Counted from the first letter of the stretch, positions 9,226 through 18,126 are shown. The stretch: 64,000 nt of DNA from Cytobacillus sp. IB215665 (GCF_033963835.1 NZ_JAXBME010000017.1:1-64000), one strand, 5' to 3'. Notes: generated by a model not told the origin, from the letters alone. Made by a program: numbers and translations.

Positions 9226-9578
9226 CCTAACACCTCTAACAAACTTCTATTCATTTTTTAGATTAGAATTAAACTTCCTCTCACATTGAACTTAGCTCCT
9301 GTAATGTATTATTGTTAGGTCATACATATTTCATAATTATTTAAATTTTAATATAATTACTAATATAACGCAATTATGTATTTATATAACATAATATCTT
9401 GATACCATTACCCAAACCCTCATTTAAACAAACGTTTGATTAAACTCTTAATGTCGTACTAATATCTAAGCGAAAACAGCATGAACTACAGCTACGCGTT
9501 CCAATTACGTACATATCAATAACTCGACAACAGTCTAGGAGTAATCCATTAAAATTATGATGTTAGAAAGGAGAAAAT
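9226..9578. promoter_or_regulatory. Intergenic region with a TetR-type palindrome at 9423-9444
   Basis: TTTAAACAAACGTTTGATTAAA is a 22-bp near-perfect palindrome centred on AAACGTTT, the kind of site bound by TetR/AcrR repressors. It lies between a divergent MFS exporter and trmO. No regulator gene adjoins it, so the binding protein must be encoded elsewhere. The rest of the gap is AT-rich with no gene seen. Confidence 0.5.
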
Positions 9579-10040
9579 ATGTATTCATTTAAGCCGATCG
9601 CTTACGTTAAAAATAATAGAGAAAAAATAGCAGATGACAATTGGGGAGATGTTTTATCATTAATAGAATTAACAGAAGAGTTTTCAGAAGAGAGCTTATT
9701 AGGAATTGAAGAATTTTCTCACGTTGACGTCATCTTTTTATTCGATAAGGTAGCTGATAGTCATACCCACTTCTCAGCAAGACACCCCCGCAATAATCAG
9801 AACTATCCAAAGGTCGGCATCTTTGCTCAGCGTGGTAAAGACCGCCCGAACAAACTTGGCTTAACTACTGTGAAGTTAGTGAAACGAGAAGGCATGACAC
9901 TGTTTGTGACAGGCCTAGATGCAATTCATAACACACCAATCATAGACATCAAGCCTGTTATGGAAGAGTTTTTACCTAAAGGAACAATTAAACAGCCGAG
10001 ATGGTCAAGAGATTTAATGACAAATTATTGGAAAGTATAA
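9579..10040 (+). CDS. trmO: tRNA m6t6A37 methyltransferase TrmO-like (TsaA/UPF0066)
   Basis: 153 residues of the TrmO/TsaA beta-barrel family, which methylates N6-threonylcarbamoyladenosine at tRNA position 37 using SAM. The family's N-terminus (FKPIAYVKNNR), the FSHVDVIFLF block and the central QRGKDRPNKLGLTTVKL signature are clear, as is a C-terminal DIKPV segment (LDAIHNTPIIDIKPV). The ATG at 9579 has AAAGGAG upstream. It stands alone between divergent and convergent neighbours, with a stem-loop at 10051-10089. Distant TsaA-like proteins may have other substrates, so the reaction is assigned by family. Confidence 0.82.
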   Translation: MYSFKPIAYVKNNREKIADDNWGDVLSLIELTEEFSEESLLGIEEFSHVDVIFLFDKVADSHTHFSARHPRNNQNYPKVGIFAQRGKDRPNKLGLTTVKLVKREGMTLFVTGLDAIHNTPIIDIKPVMEEFLPKGTIKQPRWSRDLMTNYWKV

Positions 10041-10050
10041 TAATAAGAGG

Positions 10051-10089
10051 AATTGAAGGCCTAAAAATGTATATTTTTAGCCCTTCAAT
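10051..10089 (+). terminator. Stem-loop after trmO
   Basis: ATTGAAGG-CCTAAAAAT pairs with ATTTTTAG-CCCTTCAAT. There is no T-tract, so it is a weak terminator candidate. Confidence 0.4.
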
Positions 10090-10285
10090 ATGTAGTGGAA
10101 TGGTCATTCGACAACAGCTCTACGAAAAGGTGAGCTCACTTACTGTTTTAAGTAAAAAACACTCTTCCTCATTAAGAAAGGTGTCAAGAAAATACTAGCT
10201 TAATATCAATAAAGTATTAGAATTAGTATTACTATTACACTTATCCTAATTCTCTGCTTGCCCAATAAAGTTCCTTTTTAGTCTT

Positions 10286-11110
10286 TTATTTCACATAACC
10301 AATACGTTCTTTTTGTTTACTAATATCTAATTCTGGTATTTGTTCCTCTATTAAATCAATGATCTCTTCAATTAATTTTTCCAATTCCACCACACTGTTA
10401 TTTGGACTTCCAACAAGAATAGTTGTCATTCTGTTATATAGATTTTGAGGTTTAAGGTGCATGGATTTAATATTGTAGTTCATCCATTTGAAAGCAGGAT
10501 GATGAACATATATATTATTTAAACCGAACAACACACCGTACAAATTCTTTTGAATTTCACAAATTACCTCATATAGCATAAGCCAATCTTGACGATATAA
10601 AAGTGCATGTCGATTAGCCCACTTGTTACTAAACGATAGGTTTTCAGAAATCATTCGTTTAGCTAACTCTAACGGATACTTTGCAACTCTATTCTTTAAT
10701 GATGCTATTATGTTATGACCATATATACTTCCTCCATCATTTACCGATGCTACTAGGCATTGCTTTACATAATCAATTTCATGGTTATCTACTATGTCAG
10801 AAATAATATTTTCAACTGTGGTCGTTAAAAAGTTACTTATTTCTAATTTTACTCCAGCATTTATTACATAGGATTCAGACCACTCTTCCTCTTCAAAAGG
10901 ATAGTAGGACAATATTCTTCCATTTACTTGTTCTATTGGCTTTTTACGATCTTTATCTTCTGGAGGCGTCTTCCACAATATATGCAATTCAATATCTGAG
11001 TGTTCATCATGTAAATTCCTTGACACTGATCCCGCCAAAATAATCGCTTCCACTTTTGGATTTTGTTTATAGATTGCTCCCATTTCTTCTGCTATTTGCA
11101 ATAATTCCAT
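10286..11110 (-). CDS. Nucleotidyltransferase-fold protein (MNT/DUF4037-like)
   Basis: 274 residues. The N-terminus carries the pol-beta nucleotidyltransferase signature: G27-S28, then D39 and E41 in LAGSVSRNLHDEHSDIEL. The last acidic residue is Glu where Asp is commoner. A helical domain (about 120-265) resembles those of DUF4037-type and kanamycin-nucleotidyltransferase-like proteins. Such enzymes transfer a nucleotide to an alcohol, an antibiotic or a protein; the substrate here is unknown. Start ATG has GGAGGAC upstream. No partner HEPN toxin gene adjoins, so a toxin-antitoxin role is not supported. Confidence 0.7.
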   Translation of the reverse strand: MELLQIAEEMGAIYKQNPKVEAIILAGSVSRNLHDEHSDIELHILWKTPPEDKDRKKPIEQVNGRILSYYPFEEEEWSESYVINAGVKLEISNFLTTTVENIISDIVDNHEIDYVKQCLVASVNDGGSIYGHNIIASLKNRVAKYPLELAKRMISENLSFSNKWANRHALLYRQDWLMLYEVICEIQKNLYGVLFGLNNIYVHHPAFKWMNYNIKSMHLKPQNLYNRMTTILVGSPNNSVVELEKLIEEIIDLIEEQIPELDISKQKERIGYVK

Positions 11111-11209
11111 TTTCGTCCTCCAGACAAACTCGCTTTATCTAAACTAGCTTCACTAATGAAACCAGTAATAAAAAGCTTGTTATGATGAACTTGCTATGTA
11201 TTTGTTAAA

Positions 11210-11372
11210 GGCGTTTTTTCATAAACTTTGTGTTATTGTTCCTAAACTTGAAGATAAAGGTGTCGTTTTACGTAACAGCCATCGTTTTATAGAAAAAAGA
11301 TGCCAAGAAATTTAGTTGTATACGTGTTTATTATTTTAGTATGAAAAACAACAACCTACGCCGAAACCAGCC
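11210..11372 (+). mobile_element. MITE-like repeat, copy B (full length)
   Basis: A 163-bp copy flanked by TTGTTAAA (11202-11209) and TTATTAAA (11373-11380), a 7/8 duplication. It shares the internal blocks TTGTTCCTAAa-TTGAAG, AAGATGCC and TAGTTGTATACGTGTTTATT with other copies. Its right end supplies the last codons and the stop of the neighbouring gene at 11356-11736. Confidence 0.8.
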
Positions 11373-11736
11373 TTATTAAATCATCTATAGTACCTATACA
11401 TTTCTCTATGCCATTTAAGTGATAAAAGGTAGTTGTAGTTTCAAAGTCATTTATATCTTCACTTTCTGAATAAAGATAAACCTTTTTCCCTCTGCCTAGT
11501 GCAATACCTAATTCAACATGACTACCTTTCCCTGCTGGGAATAAAACTACTAAAAAATCAGCTTCACATACTGCATCTTTCTCCTTTTGACCAATATGCC
11601 TAAGCTGATCAATAGTCGATGCCCTGTTATTTTTAGTCCAATCATACGTTTGAGTATAGCCTTTAGCTATTAGTTTTTCACTCACATACTTAACACGTTC
11701 AATATTCTTAAAACTTGATGCTATATAAAATTTCAT
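11356..11736 (-). CDS. Nucleoside 2-deoxyribosyltransferase-like protein
   Basis: 126 residues. The N-terminus MKFYIASSF and the GSHVELGIALGRGKKVYLYSE block match the Rossmann-like nucleoside 2-deoxyribosyltransferase family, where the Glu in the second block is the usual nucleophile. Family enzymes exchange bases on deoxyribonucleosides or hydrolyse nucleotides. Start ATG has AGGAGCAACAACG upstream. The final residues (about LIRLVSA) and the stop lie inside repeat copy B, so the C-terminus was remodelled by that insertion. Related small proteins of unknown activity are common in Bacillaceae, so the exact reaction is uncertain. Confidence 0.7.
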   Translation of the reverse strand: MKFYIASSFKNIERVKYVSEKLIAKGYTQTYDWTKNNRASTIDQLRHIGQKEKDAVCEADFLVVLFPAGKGSHVELGIALGRGKKVYLYSESEDINDFETTTTFYHLNGIEKCIGTIDDLIRLVSA

Positions 11737-11824
11737 CGTTGTTGCTCCTAAATTTGTCTTTTATTTGTTATAAACTACGATAACGCTAGTTATTACATAA
11801 GCACAAATTAAATGATCTACATAC

Positions 11825-11872
11825 AAAAAAGGTGTCTCTTTGTTAATGGAAACGCTAATTATAAGACACCCC
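11825..11872 (-). terminator. Terminator of the aminotransferase gene
   Basis: On the minus strand GGTGTCT and AGACACC form a stem around a long loop, followed by six T. Confidence 0.7.
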
Positions 11873-11904
11873 TCATATTCATCTTATTTTCATCCAATTA
11901 ATAG

Positions 11905-13365
11905 TTAAACATGCGCACCTTCAATTTTTTGAAAAACTCGCTCAAAACGATTAAGTGCATCATCAATCACTTCATCAGTATCTGCCAAGCTAGTATATAG
12001 TCTGCTACCTGCCAGCGAAACGATTCCTTCCGCCATATAAGCAGCACCCATCTCCTCCATCATGTGCTTCCGTTTTTTAATTTCACCGAGTGCACTTAAA
12101 ATATTGATTCCTAATTTGACAAACATCGCTGCCGCAGTTTCTAGATGGCATATAGATCCTTGGTTAAAGGCGACAAAAGGTAGATTATACTTATTAATAA
12201 GTTCATTAAGCCCCTTCGTTAAACGATCCCCTGCCCTCCCTGCAACTTCACATGCGTTTGTTTTTTCAATTTCTAGTATTGTATAGTAGCCAGCAAGCGC
12301 ACTTAACGGATTTGCAGCTAATGTTCCGCCAACATATGCTCTTTTTTTACCACTCTCCAAACCTGCAGCAAGTCGTTCAATTAAATCCTTGCGACCTCCA
12401 ACACCGCCCGCAGCTGGATAACCACCAGCAATTACTTTTCCAAATACCGTCAAATCTGGTTTTACATCAAAATAGCCTTGAGCTCCTCCTAATCCTATGC
12501 GAAAACCCGTTACAACCTCATCGAATATGAGCAGAGCACCAAACTCATCACAAAGTTTGCGAACTTCATGATTATAATCTTTGTATATCGGTCTCGTACC
12601 GCTCTCTGGACCAACTGGTTCAACTATTACACAAGCTGTACCGCCCTTTAGCTTATTAAGCTGTAGCTGCCTTCTTAATGCACCTAAGTTATTTGGTTTT
12701 ACTTCTTGCGTATGCCTAGTACTTGCTCGAGGTATACCGTGTGCTTCAAATCTCCCTGTACCTGGGATCTTTAATCCATAAACCATTTGGTCACTCCAGC
12801 CATGATACGCACCGCCAATTTTGACAACCTTTTTCTTCCCTGTTGCAAGTCTAGCAATTCTGATTGAAGCCATAACGGCTTCTGTACCACTTCCTAGCAT
12901 ACGAAACATTTCTACTGCAGGCATGTGTTTATTAATTAACTTTGCAAGCTTAAATTCATATTCGTGGAATAGTCCAGTAACAGGTCCACAATCATTTAAT
13001 AATTCAATTACTTTTTCTCTAACTGGTTTATAATTACTCCCCAAAATAATGGGCCCACCTGATTGTAGAAAATCAATATATTTATTTCCATCAATATCCC
13101 ACAAATAAGCTCCTTCTGCTTTGTTTACGACAATAGGGTATGGATAATTAAACGCTAAATTATGCTGTACACCACCAGGAATATATTTTTTTGCCTCTGT
13201 AATCATTTCTTTAGATTTACTACATTTAGTTTCATAGTAATCTAGATATTCTTTCATCGCTTCACGTTTAATCGGCCTCATCGGCTGTTGCATTAAATGA
13301 TCAAGTTTGTTGTAAATTTCCGCTGTATCGTGCCATGTTGAGATTGCGTATCCTTTCTTTTCCAT
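11905..13365 (-). CDS. Class III aminotransferase (glutamate-1-semialdehyde aminomutase-like)
   Basis: 486 residues, fold type I PLP enzyme. Visible parts are the phosphate-binding GSGTEA (158-163), the D282-E283-V motif that contacts the pyridine ring and Schiff-base K310 in TVFGKVIAGGYP. The last motif is typical of the GSAM/HemL subgroup. It carries about 55 extra N-terminal residues relative to HemL and lies in a carbohydrate-type locus, so heme synthesis is unlikely; transamination of a sugar-derived or amino-acid-derived semialdehyde is inferred. The gene begins 14 bases after a TetR-family gene and shares its promoter. Start ATG has AAAGGGG upstream. Confidence 0.83.
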   Translation of the reverse strand: MEKKGYAISTWHDTAEIYNKLDHLMQQPMRPIKREAMKEYLDYYETKCSKSKEMITEAKKYIPGGVQHNLAFNYPYPIVVNKAEGAYLWDIDGNKYIDFLQSGGPIILGSNYKPVREKVIELLNDCGPVTGLFHEYEFKLAKLINKHMPAVEMFRMLGSGTEAVMASIRIARLATGKKKVVKIGGAYHGWSDQMVYGLKIPGTGRFEAHGIPRASTRHTQEVKPNNLGALRRQLQLNKLKGGTACVIVEPVGPESGTRPIYKDYNHEVRKLCDEFGALLIFDEVVTGFRIGLGGAQGYFDVKPDLTVFGKVIAGGYPAAGGVGGRKDLIERLAAGLESGKKRAYVGGTLAANPLSALAGYYTILEIEKTNACEVAGRAGDRLTKGLNELINKYNLPFVAFNQGSICHLETAAAMFVKLGINILSALGEIKKRKHMMEEMGAAYMAEGIVSLAGSRLYTSLADTDEVIDDALNRFERVFQKIEGAHV

Positions 13366-13379
13366 AGAAAGACACCCCT

Positions 13380-13940
13380 TTATTCTTCGGTAATTCCTTT
13401 AAAAATCATATCTAAAATGTGATCTAATTCCGAAGTTGCACCTACTTTAGAATCTTCTTCAAGCCACCTGAATAAGAGCCCATAATAACTACCCATAATT
13501 AACGTAACGATCTCACTTTGTGAAAAAGTTGCTTTGATCTCACCTTTTTCCTGACTTTCTCTAATTAAGTTTTCTAATATTCTTCTAATTTGCAAGTAAG
13601 GAGTTTCTTTATCACTTTTATTAATAATTGATGAGAAAACTACACGCCCTGTAAGCTGTAAATAGGGTAAAGAATCTTCTAGAAGTCTAAGCATAATGGT
13701 TCTAATCTTTTCAATTGTTTGCGAGGATTTATAAAGTGGGTCGTCCATTAAATCTAATAGATCAGCTACTTCTTCTTCTGCAATTCCAATCAACAAACTT
13801 TCTTTATTCGGAAAATGCTTAAAAAAAGTACTCTTTGCGATATCTGACATTTCTGTAATGTCTTCTATTGATGTTTTCTCATAGCCTTTATCTCGGAATA
13901 AATAACGTGCTGACTTGAGAATATTTGTTGTGGTTTTCAT
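13380..13940 (-). CDS. TetR/AcrR-family transcriptional regulator
   Basis: 186 residues. The N-terminal helix-turn-helix (about 8-50) has the family pattern RDKGYEKTSIEDITEMSDIAKSTFFKHFPNK; the C-terminal ligand domain is generic. It is the first gene of an operon with the aminotransferase and faces a kinase-MFS-aldolase operon. Two divergent promoters flanking an inverted repeat (14184-14200) lie about 250 bases upstream, so it probably represses both operons. Repeat copy C is inserted between that promoter and this gene. The inducer is unknown. The Shine-Dalgarno is weak. Confidence 0.82.
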   Translation of the reverse strand: MKTTTNILKSARYLFRDKGYEKTSIEDITEMSDIAKSTFFKHFPNKESLLIGIAEEEVADLLDLMDDPLYKSSQTIEKIRTIMLRLLEDSLPYLQLTGRVVFSSIINKSDKETPYLQIRRILENLIRESQEKGEIKATFSQSEIVTLIMGSYYGLLFRWLEEDSKVGATSELDHILDMIFKGITEE

Positions 13941-14018
13941 TTTCTTACGCTCTCGCCTGGATAGGTTATACGAACTATGATTGTTAATGTTTTTTCCTCC
14001 TAGTTACGCTTTTTCCTA

Positions 14019-14134
14019 GGCTCTTTTCGTATACATTGAAGCTACTAATTTCTTAAGTATTCAATGGGTTTGTATAGGATAATCATTGTATTTAAGATGA
14101 GGATACGTGTTTATTCCTTAATACGAAAACAGCC
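14019..14134 (+). mobile_element. MITE-like repeat, copy C (perfect target duplication)
   Basis: A 116-bp copy whose ends GGCTCTTTTCGTATAC and TACGAAAACAGCC are near-perfect inverted repeats. TTTTCCTA occurs exactly on both sides (14011-14018 and 14135-14142), which defines the element ends and an 8-bp target duplication. It lies in the 5' leader of the tetR-aminotransferase operon. Confidence 0.88.
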
Positions 14135-14150
14135 TTTTCCTAATAACGGT

Positions 14151-14240
14151 ATTATATATCAGTCTATTTTTATTGTAAAGTCTGAATATAAAATATATTC
14201 TAATTATATACTTGATTATTAAATCGTACTAAGGTATACT
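14151..14240. promoter_or_regulatory. Divergent sigma-A promoters flanking a TetR-type inverted repeat
   Basis: Minus strand: TTTACA (14174-14179), 17-base spacer, TATAAT (14151-14156), reading toward tetR. Plus strand: TTGATT (14212-14217), 17-base spacer, TATACT (14235-14240), reading toward the kinase operon. Between the two -35 boxes lies GAATATA-AAA-TATATTC (14184-14200), a 7-3-7 dyad. One repressor bound there could shut both directions; the adjacent TetR protein is the obvious candidate. Confidence 0.65.
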
Positions 14241-14426
14241 TTTCTCAGAAAAAACTATTTCCATATTTGGAATAGCATATATAATATAGTTAGAGGCTTT
14301 TCTATTATGTGTATTTTTCTGAATTTTCAGTACTGTTTATGCCACCTTCATCTACCATGACTCCATATTAAAAGTAAAATATGCATCACCACTGCGCTTA
14401 CAACTACAGGAATCTATTATTTTCCA

Positions 14427-14565
14427 AACTCTTTATCATGAACTTTGTAGCATTCATTACTTATTGTCATTACAAGATCGAAAAATTATCAGTAGAAGAA
14501 AAGATGCTGTAATTTAATTGGCTACGGTGTATTTCTTAGTAACACAAATCAATACGAATGTAGCC
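14427..14565 (+). mobile_element. MITE-like repeat, copy D (degenerate)
   Basis: The left part CTCTTTATCATGAACTTTGT and right part ACGAATGTAGCC match the family ends with several changes, and an internal AAGATGC block is kept. It lies in the leader of the kinase operon. No clear target duplication is seen. Confidence 0.5.
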
Positions 14566-14590
14566 TTTAATCTATTAGTGGAGGTTTTGT

Positions 14591-16120
14591 ATGGGGGGGA
14601 AATACTTAATTTCTCATGATGTAGGTACGAGTTCCAATAAAACAGTTCTTGTAAATACAAACGGAAAAATCATTGCTAGTGCTACTGCTTCCTATCCTTT
14701 ACTCACACCACACCCAAATTGGGTAGAGCAACAACCTGAAGACTATTGGAACGCAATCATTAAAACGACAAAACAAGTGTTAGAATTAGCAAGCGTATCA
14801 CCACAAGAAGTATTAGGAATCATTTTCACGACTCAAGCAATGGGTATAATACCAATTAATAGCGATGGTCAAGTATTACGACCTAATATATCGTGGGTAG
14901 ATGGTCGAGCTGAACTGCAAGCAAAAAGAATTATGAGGAAACTTCTAGGGGAACAGCTTTTTAAAGCGGTTGTTGGCGTAAAATTAATGGGCAAAGATGT
15001 GATCCCAAAACTTCTATGGATCAAAGAAAAGGAACCTACGGTATATCATGAAACGAAGTATTTTTTAGACGTAAATGGCTTTCTTAAATTTAAATCAACC
15101 GGCAATCCAGTCATTGAATGGTCTGGTGCATCATCCTATGGGTTTGACTTAAAGAAAAAAGATTGGTTAAAGTTCTTCTTTCAACTTTGCGGTATTGATA
15201 CGAATAAACTTCCACCTCTTGTGCGCTCAATAGATAATGTTGGTGGCCTTACTAAAGAGGCTGCTGATGCAATGGGATTGCTTCAAGGGACCCCTGTCTT
15301 CGGTGGTTGTGATGACGTGCAAAGTGCTGCAGTTGGTGCCAATGCAGTTGGTGAAGGGGAAGCCCATATTTACCTCGGGACTTCTGCATGGGTATGTGTT
15401 TCAACTTCAAAAAACTTAAAGCATAAAAATGGTGCTGCTGTTATTCAAAGTGCTGATCCCAACATGGCTCATGTTGTGGGTATTACTGAAGCTGCTGGAT
15501 CTTGTATCCAATGGATTGCTGATCAATTCTACTCTCACGAACAGCAAGATCCGAATGTTGATAATATATTTGATCTTATGGATGAAGATGTTAAGAAAAT
15601 CCCTCCTGGTTCTGACTATCTAGTTTGTACACCTTGGATGCTAGGAGAAAGATGTCCAGTGAGTACTACTACTACTAGGGCCACATTATTTAATATAAGC
15701 CTAGAACATACAAGGGAACATATGATGAGAGCTGTCTATGAAGGTGTCTCTTACAACTTAAGTTGGATTTTAGAAAACTTCAAACGTGATTACGGGTTTG
15801 ATGTTTCAACATTAAAGTTAATTGGAGGAGGCTCTCTTGACAGCCAATGGATGCAAATATTATCAGATGTAACACAAAAGCCTGTCACTACAGTGTTACA
15901 ACCACAAATGGCCGGTGCCGTTGGTGGAGCAATTTGTGCAGCGATTGGACTTGGTATCTATGATGATTTTAACTGTGTTAATAATTTAATAAAAACGGAT
16001 AAACATTATGAACCCAATGTACAAAATGCTCAAATTTATAGTCAGTTATTATCCTCCTATAAATCAATCTACTACTCTTTGAAACAATCTTATGCCGATT
16101 TAAATTCGGCTCGATTCTAA
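14591..16120 (+). CDS. FGGY-family carbohydrate kinase (xylulokinase-like)
   Basis: 509 residues with the sugar-kinase ATPase fold. The phosphate-1 motif is near the N-terminus (ISHDVGTSSNKTVL), a substrate-loop WVDGRAELQA follows, then a phosphate-2 region (IYLGTSAWVCV), an adenosine region (LKLIGGGSLDSQWMQI) and a C-terminal AGAVGGAICAA. It would phosphorylate a sugar or polyol with ATP. Start ATG has GTGGAGG upstream. It heads an operon with an MFS transporter and a class II aldolase, suggesting uptake, phosphorylation and aldol cleavage of one substrate. No isomerase is present, so the kinase may act on a ketose directly. The substrate is not identifiable. Confidence 0.83.
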   Translation: MGGKYLISHDVGTSSNKTVLVNTNGKIIASATASYPLLTPHPNWVEQQPEDYWNAIIKTTKQVLELASVSPQEVLGIIFTTQAMGIIPINSDGQVLRPNISWVDGRAELQAKRIMRKLLGEQLFKAVVGVKLMGKDVIPKLLWIKEKEPTVYHETKYFLDVNGFLKFKSTGNPVIEWSGASSYGFDLKKKDWLKFFFQLCGIDTNKLPPLVRSIDNVGGLTKEAADAMGLLQGTPVFGGCDDVQSAAVGANAVGEGEAHIYLGTSAWVCVSTSKNLKHKNGAAVIQSADPNMAHVVGITEAAGSCIQWIADQFYSHEQQDPNVDNIFDLMDEDVKKIPPGSDYLVCTPWMLGERCPVSTTTTRATLFNISLEHTREHMMRAVYEGVSYNLSWILENFKRDYGFDVSTLKLIGGGSLDSQWMQILSDVTQKPVTTVLQPQMAGAVGGAICAAIGLGIYDDFNCVNNLIKTDKHYEPNVQNAQIYSQLLSSYKSIYYSLKQSYADLNSARF

Positions 16121-16228
16121 CAGAAGACTCTTTTCTGTATACATCGTTTACTATTTCCACAATACTACCCAAGTTATAGAAAAGGTAACTAGAAAATCTA
16201 CCTAATAAAACATGATATGGAGGTCGGT

Positions 16229-17461
16229 ATGGAAAAACCTAAAGTCTACCGTTACAGATGGGTTATTCTTGTTTCAATGATTCCAATTCTTGCTACAACC
16301 AATTTATTTTGGTTAACTTTCGCTCCAATTACTCGTATCGCAGAAGATTATTACAACGTTTCTAGCCTTAGCATTGCATTTTTATCAATTTGTTTCATGG
16401 TTGTGTATATCATAATGACCTTACCAGCTTCTTGGCTTGTTGATACGTATGGTTTTCGCATCGCTGTTGCAGTTGGTGCTATTATTACTGCTGTATTTGG
16501 CCTATCAAGAGGGTATATGTCGTCAAGCTTTACGATAGTAGTTATTTCACAAATCGGTGTTGCTACCGGTCAGCCATTTCTAACAAATTCCATAACAAAG
16601 GCAGCTGCACGTTGGTTTCCTGTTGATGAAAGGGCTACCGCTACAGGAATTGCATCTATGGCTACTTATATCGGGATGATTATTGCCTTAGTGTTAACCC
16701 CAATTCTTACTGACCAGTACGGCTTAGAAAGCATGTTGAGCATATATGGTATTGTAGCGCTCATCTCTGCCTGCATATTTTTAATCTTATCCAAAGAGCA
16801 TCCACCGACATCTCCAAGTATCGTTGAAGAGACCGAACAAACCTTTTCATTTAAAGGGTTACAGCAAATGTTACACAAAAGAGATTTTATCGTGTTAATG
16901 GCGTGTGTTTTTATCGTAATGGGCGTATTCAATGCAGTGATGACATGGATTGAAAATATCCTTAGTCCTAGAGGAATCACCCCTTCACAAGCAGGTATCG
17001 CTGGCGGTGTATTAGTTATATTAGGCCTCGTTGGAGCTGTTATCCTCCCAATTATTTCAGATCGTATTCATCAACGTCGTTTACTATTAATCATTCCATT
17101 AATTGCATCTATACCTGGTTTTATTGGGCTTACTTTTTTTCACCAATATAGCTTAATCCTTCTGTCTTGTGCATTTCTAGGATTTTTCATGATGGGGGTC
17201 GGACCGATCGCTTTTCAATATGGCGCAGAGATCGCTAATCCAATCCCAGAAGGTACATCCTATGGCATGCTTATGCTAATGGGGCAAATTTCAGGTGTAA
17301 TATTCACTTATAGCATGGATGCATTTAGAGTTAGCTCAACTGACTCACTAACACCTGCCATGATCATACTTATAGGTTTAATGTTAATTGGATTATTTCT
17401 GACGTCTAAATTAAATGAATCAACGATGATTTTATCAAGTGAACATAAGGAGGAAATGTAA
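16229..17461 (+). CDS. MFS transporter (FLVCR/organic-solute type)
   Basis: 410 residues and about 12 TM helices. The N-terminal half has RWVILVSMIPILATTNLFWL, a PASWLVDTYGFR loop in the motif A position, and GQPFLTNSITKAAARWFPVDERATATGIASM, a block typical of MFS members related to FLVCR. The ATG at 16229 follows GGAGGT at 16219, so it is preferred over an ATG four codons earlier. The stop overlaps the next start as TAATG, coupling it to the aldolase. In this operon it most likely imports the substrate of the kinase; direction is inferred. Confidence 0.82.
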   Translation: MEKPKVYRYRWVILVSMIPILATTNLFWLTFAPITRIAEDYYNVSSLSIAFLSICFMVVYIIMTLPASWLVDTYGFRIAVAVGAIITAVFGLSRGYMSSSFTIVVISQIGVATGQPFLTNSITKAAARWFPVDERATATGIASMATYIGMIIALVLTPILTDQYGLESMLSIYGIVALISACIFLILSKEHPPTSPSIVEETEQTFSFKGLQQMLHKRDFIVLMACVFIVMGVFNAVMTWIENILSPRGITPSQAGIAGGVLVILGLVGAVILPIISDRIHQRRLLLIIPLIASIPGFIGLTFFHQYSLILLSCAFLGFFMMGVGPIAFQYGAEIANPIPEGTSYGMLMLMGQISGVIFTYSMDAFRVSSTDSLTPAMIILIGLMLIGLFLTSKLNESTMILSSEHKEEM

Positions 17462-18114
17462 TGGAAGTTACTGAAGTGAAGAAGATGGTTTGTGACGCAG
17501 GAAAGAGACTACTTTCCAGCGGACTTGTAGAAGGAACTTGGGGAAATATTAGTGCAAGAGTTGATGAGAATACAATGGTTATCACACCAAGTGGTAAAAA
17601 TTATGCAGATCAAACACCTGATGATATGGTCGTTGTCAATTTGGCGGATTTAACATATGAAGGTGAGCTAAAACCTTCCACAGAACGTGGATTACATGCG
17701 GAAATATATAAGGAAAGAAAAAATGTAAATTCCGTAATTCATACTCATTCCCTTCACGGTTGTACAGTTGCCGCTGCTCGTAAAGAAATCCCTCCAATAT
17801 TAGATGATATGGTACAAATTGTAGGGCCGAGTATTAGAGTGGCTGACTACGCTATATCAGGCACAAAAAAACTCACAAAAAACGTTATTAAAGCACTTAA
17901 AGGCAGAAATGGTGCTCTATTAGCTAATCACGGTACAATTTGTGTAGGCAGATCGATTGACGAAGCATTCGTTACGTGTCAAGTACTCGAAAAAGCATGT
18001 CGGATATTTATTGATGTACAAAATATCGGTGGTGCGGCTCAAATAAATAAAGTAGAAGCCATTGCGATGCACCAATATTATTTAAAAAAATATTCTAAAA
18101 GGCAGTCAATATAA
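17461..18114 (+). CDS. Class II aldolase (fuculose/ribulose-phosphate aldolase family)
   Basis: 217 residues of the zinc-dependent class II aldolase/adducin family. The expected ligands are visible: the catalytic Glu in STERGLHAEIY, the His pair in VIHTHSLHG and the third His in LLANHGTICVG. The N-terminal GLVEGTWGNISAR and ITPSG blocks bind the substrate phosphate in relatives. It would cleave a phosphorylated ketose into dihydroxyacetone phosphate (or similar) and an aldehyde, or epimerise it like AraD. It is the last gene of the kinase-MFS-aldolase operon, coupled to the MFS gene by TAATG, and is followed by a strong terminator. Confidence 0.87.
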   Translation: MEVTEVKKMVCDAGKRLLSSGLVEGTWGNISARVDENTMVITPSGKNYADQTPDDMVVVNLADLTYEGELKPSTERGLHAEIYKERKNVNSVIHTHSLHGCTVAAARKEIPPILDDMVQIVGPSIRVADYAISGTKKLTKNVIKALKGRNGALLANHGTICVGRSIDEAFVTCQVLEKACRIFIDVQNIGGAAQINKVEAIAMHQYYLKKYSKRQSI

Positions 18115-18126
18115 AACTGTAATAAC

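Noticed and set aside
10286-11110. MNT-HEPN toxin-antitoxin system
   Set aside because: No HEPN-type partner gene is adjacent and the protein is much longer than an MNT antitoxin.
11905-13365. Assigning the aminotransferase as HemL of heme synthesis
   Set aside because: The TetR/kinase/aldolase context, absence of other hem genes and the long N-terminus point to another substrate.
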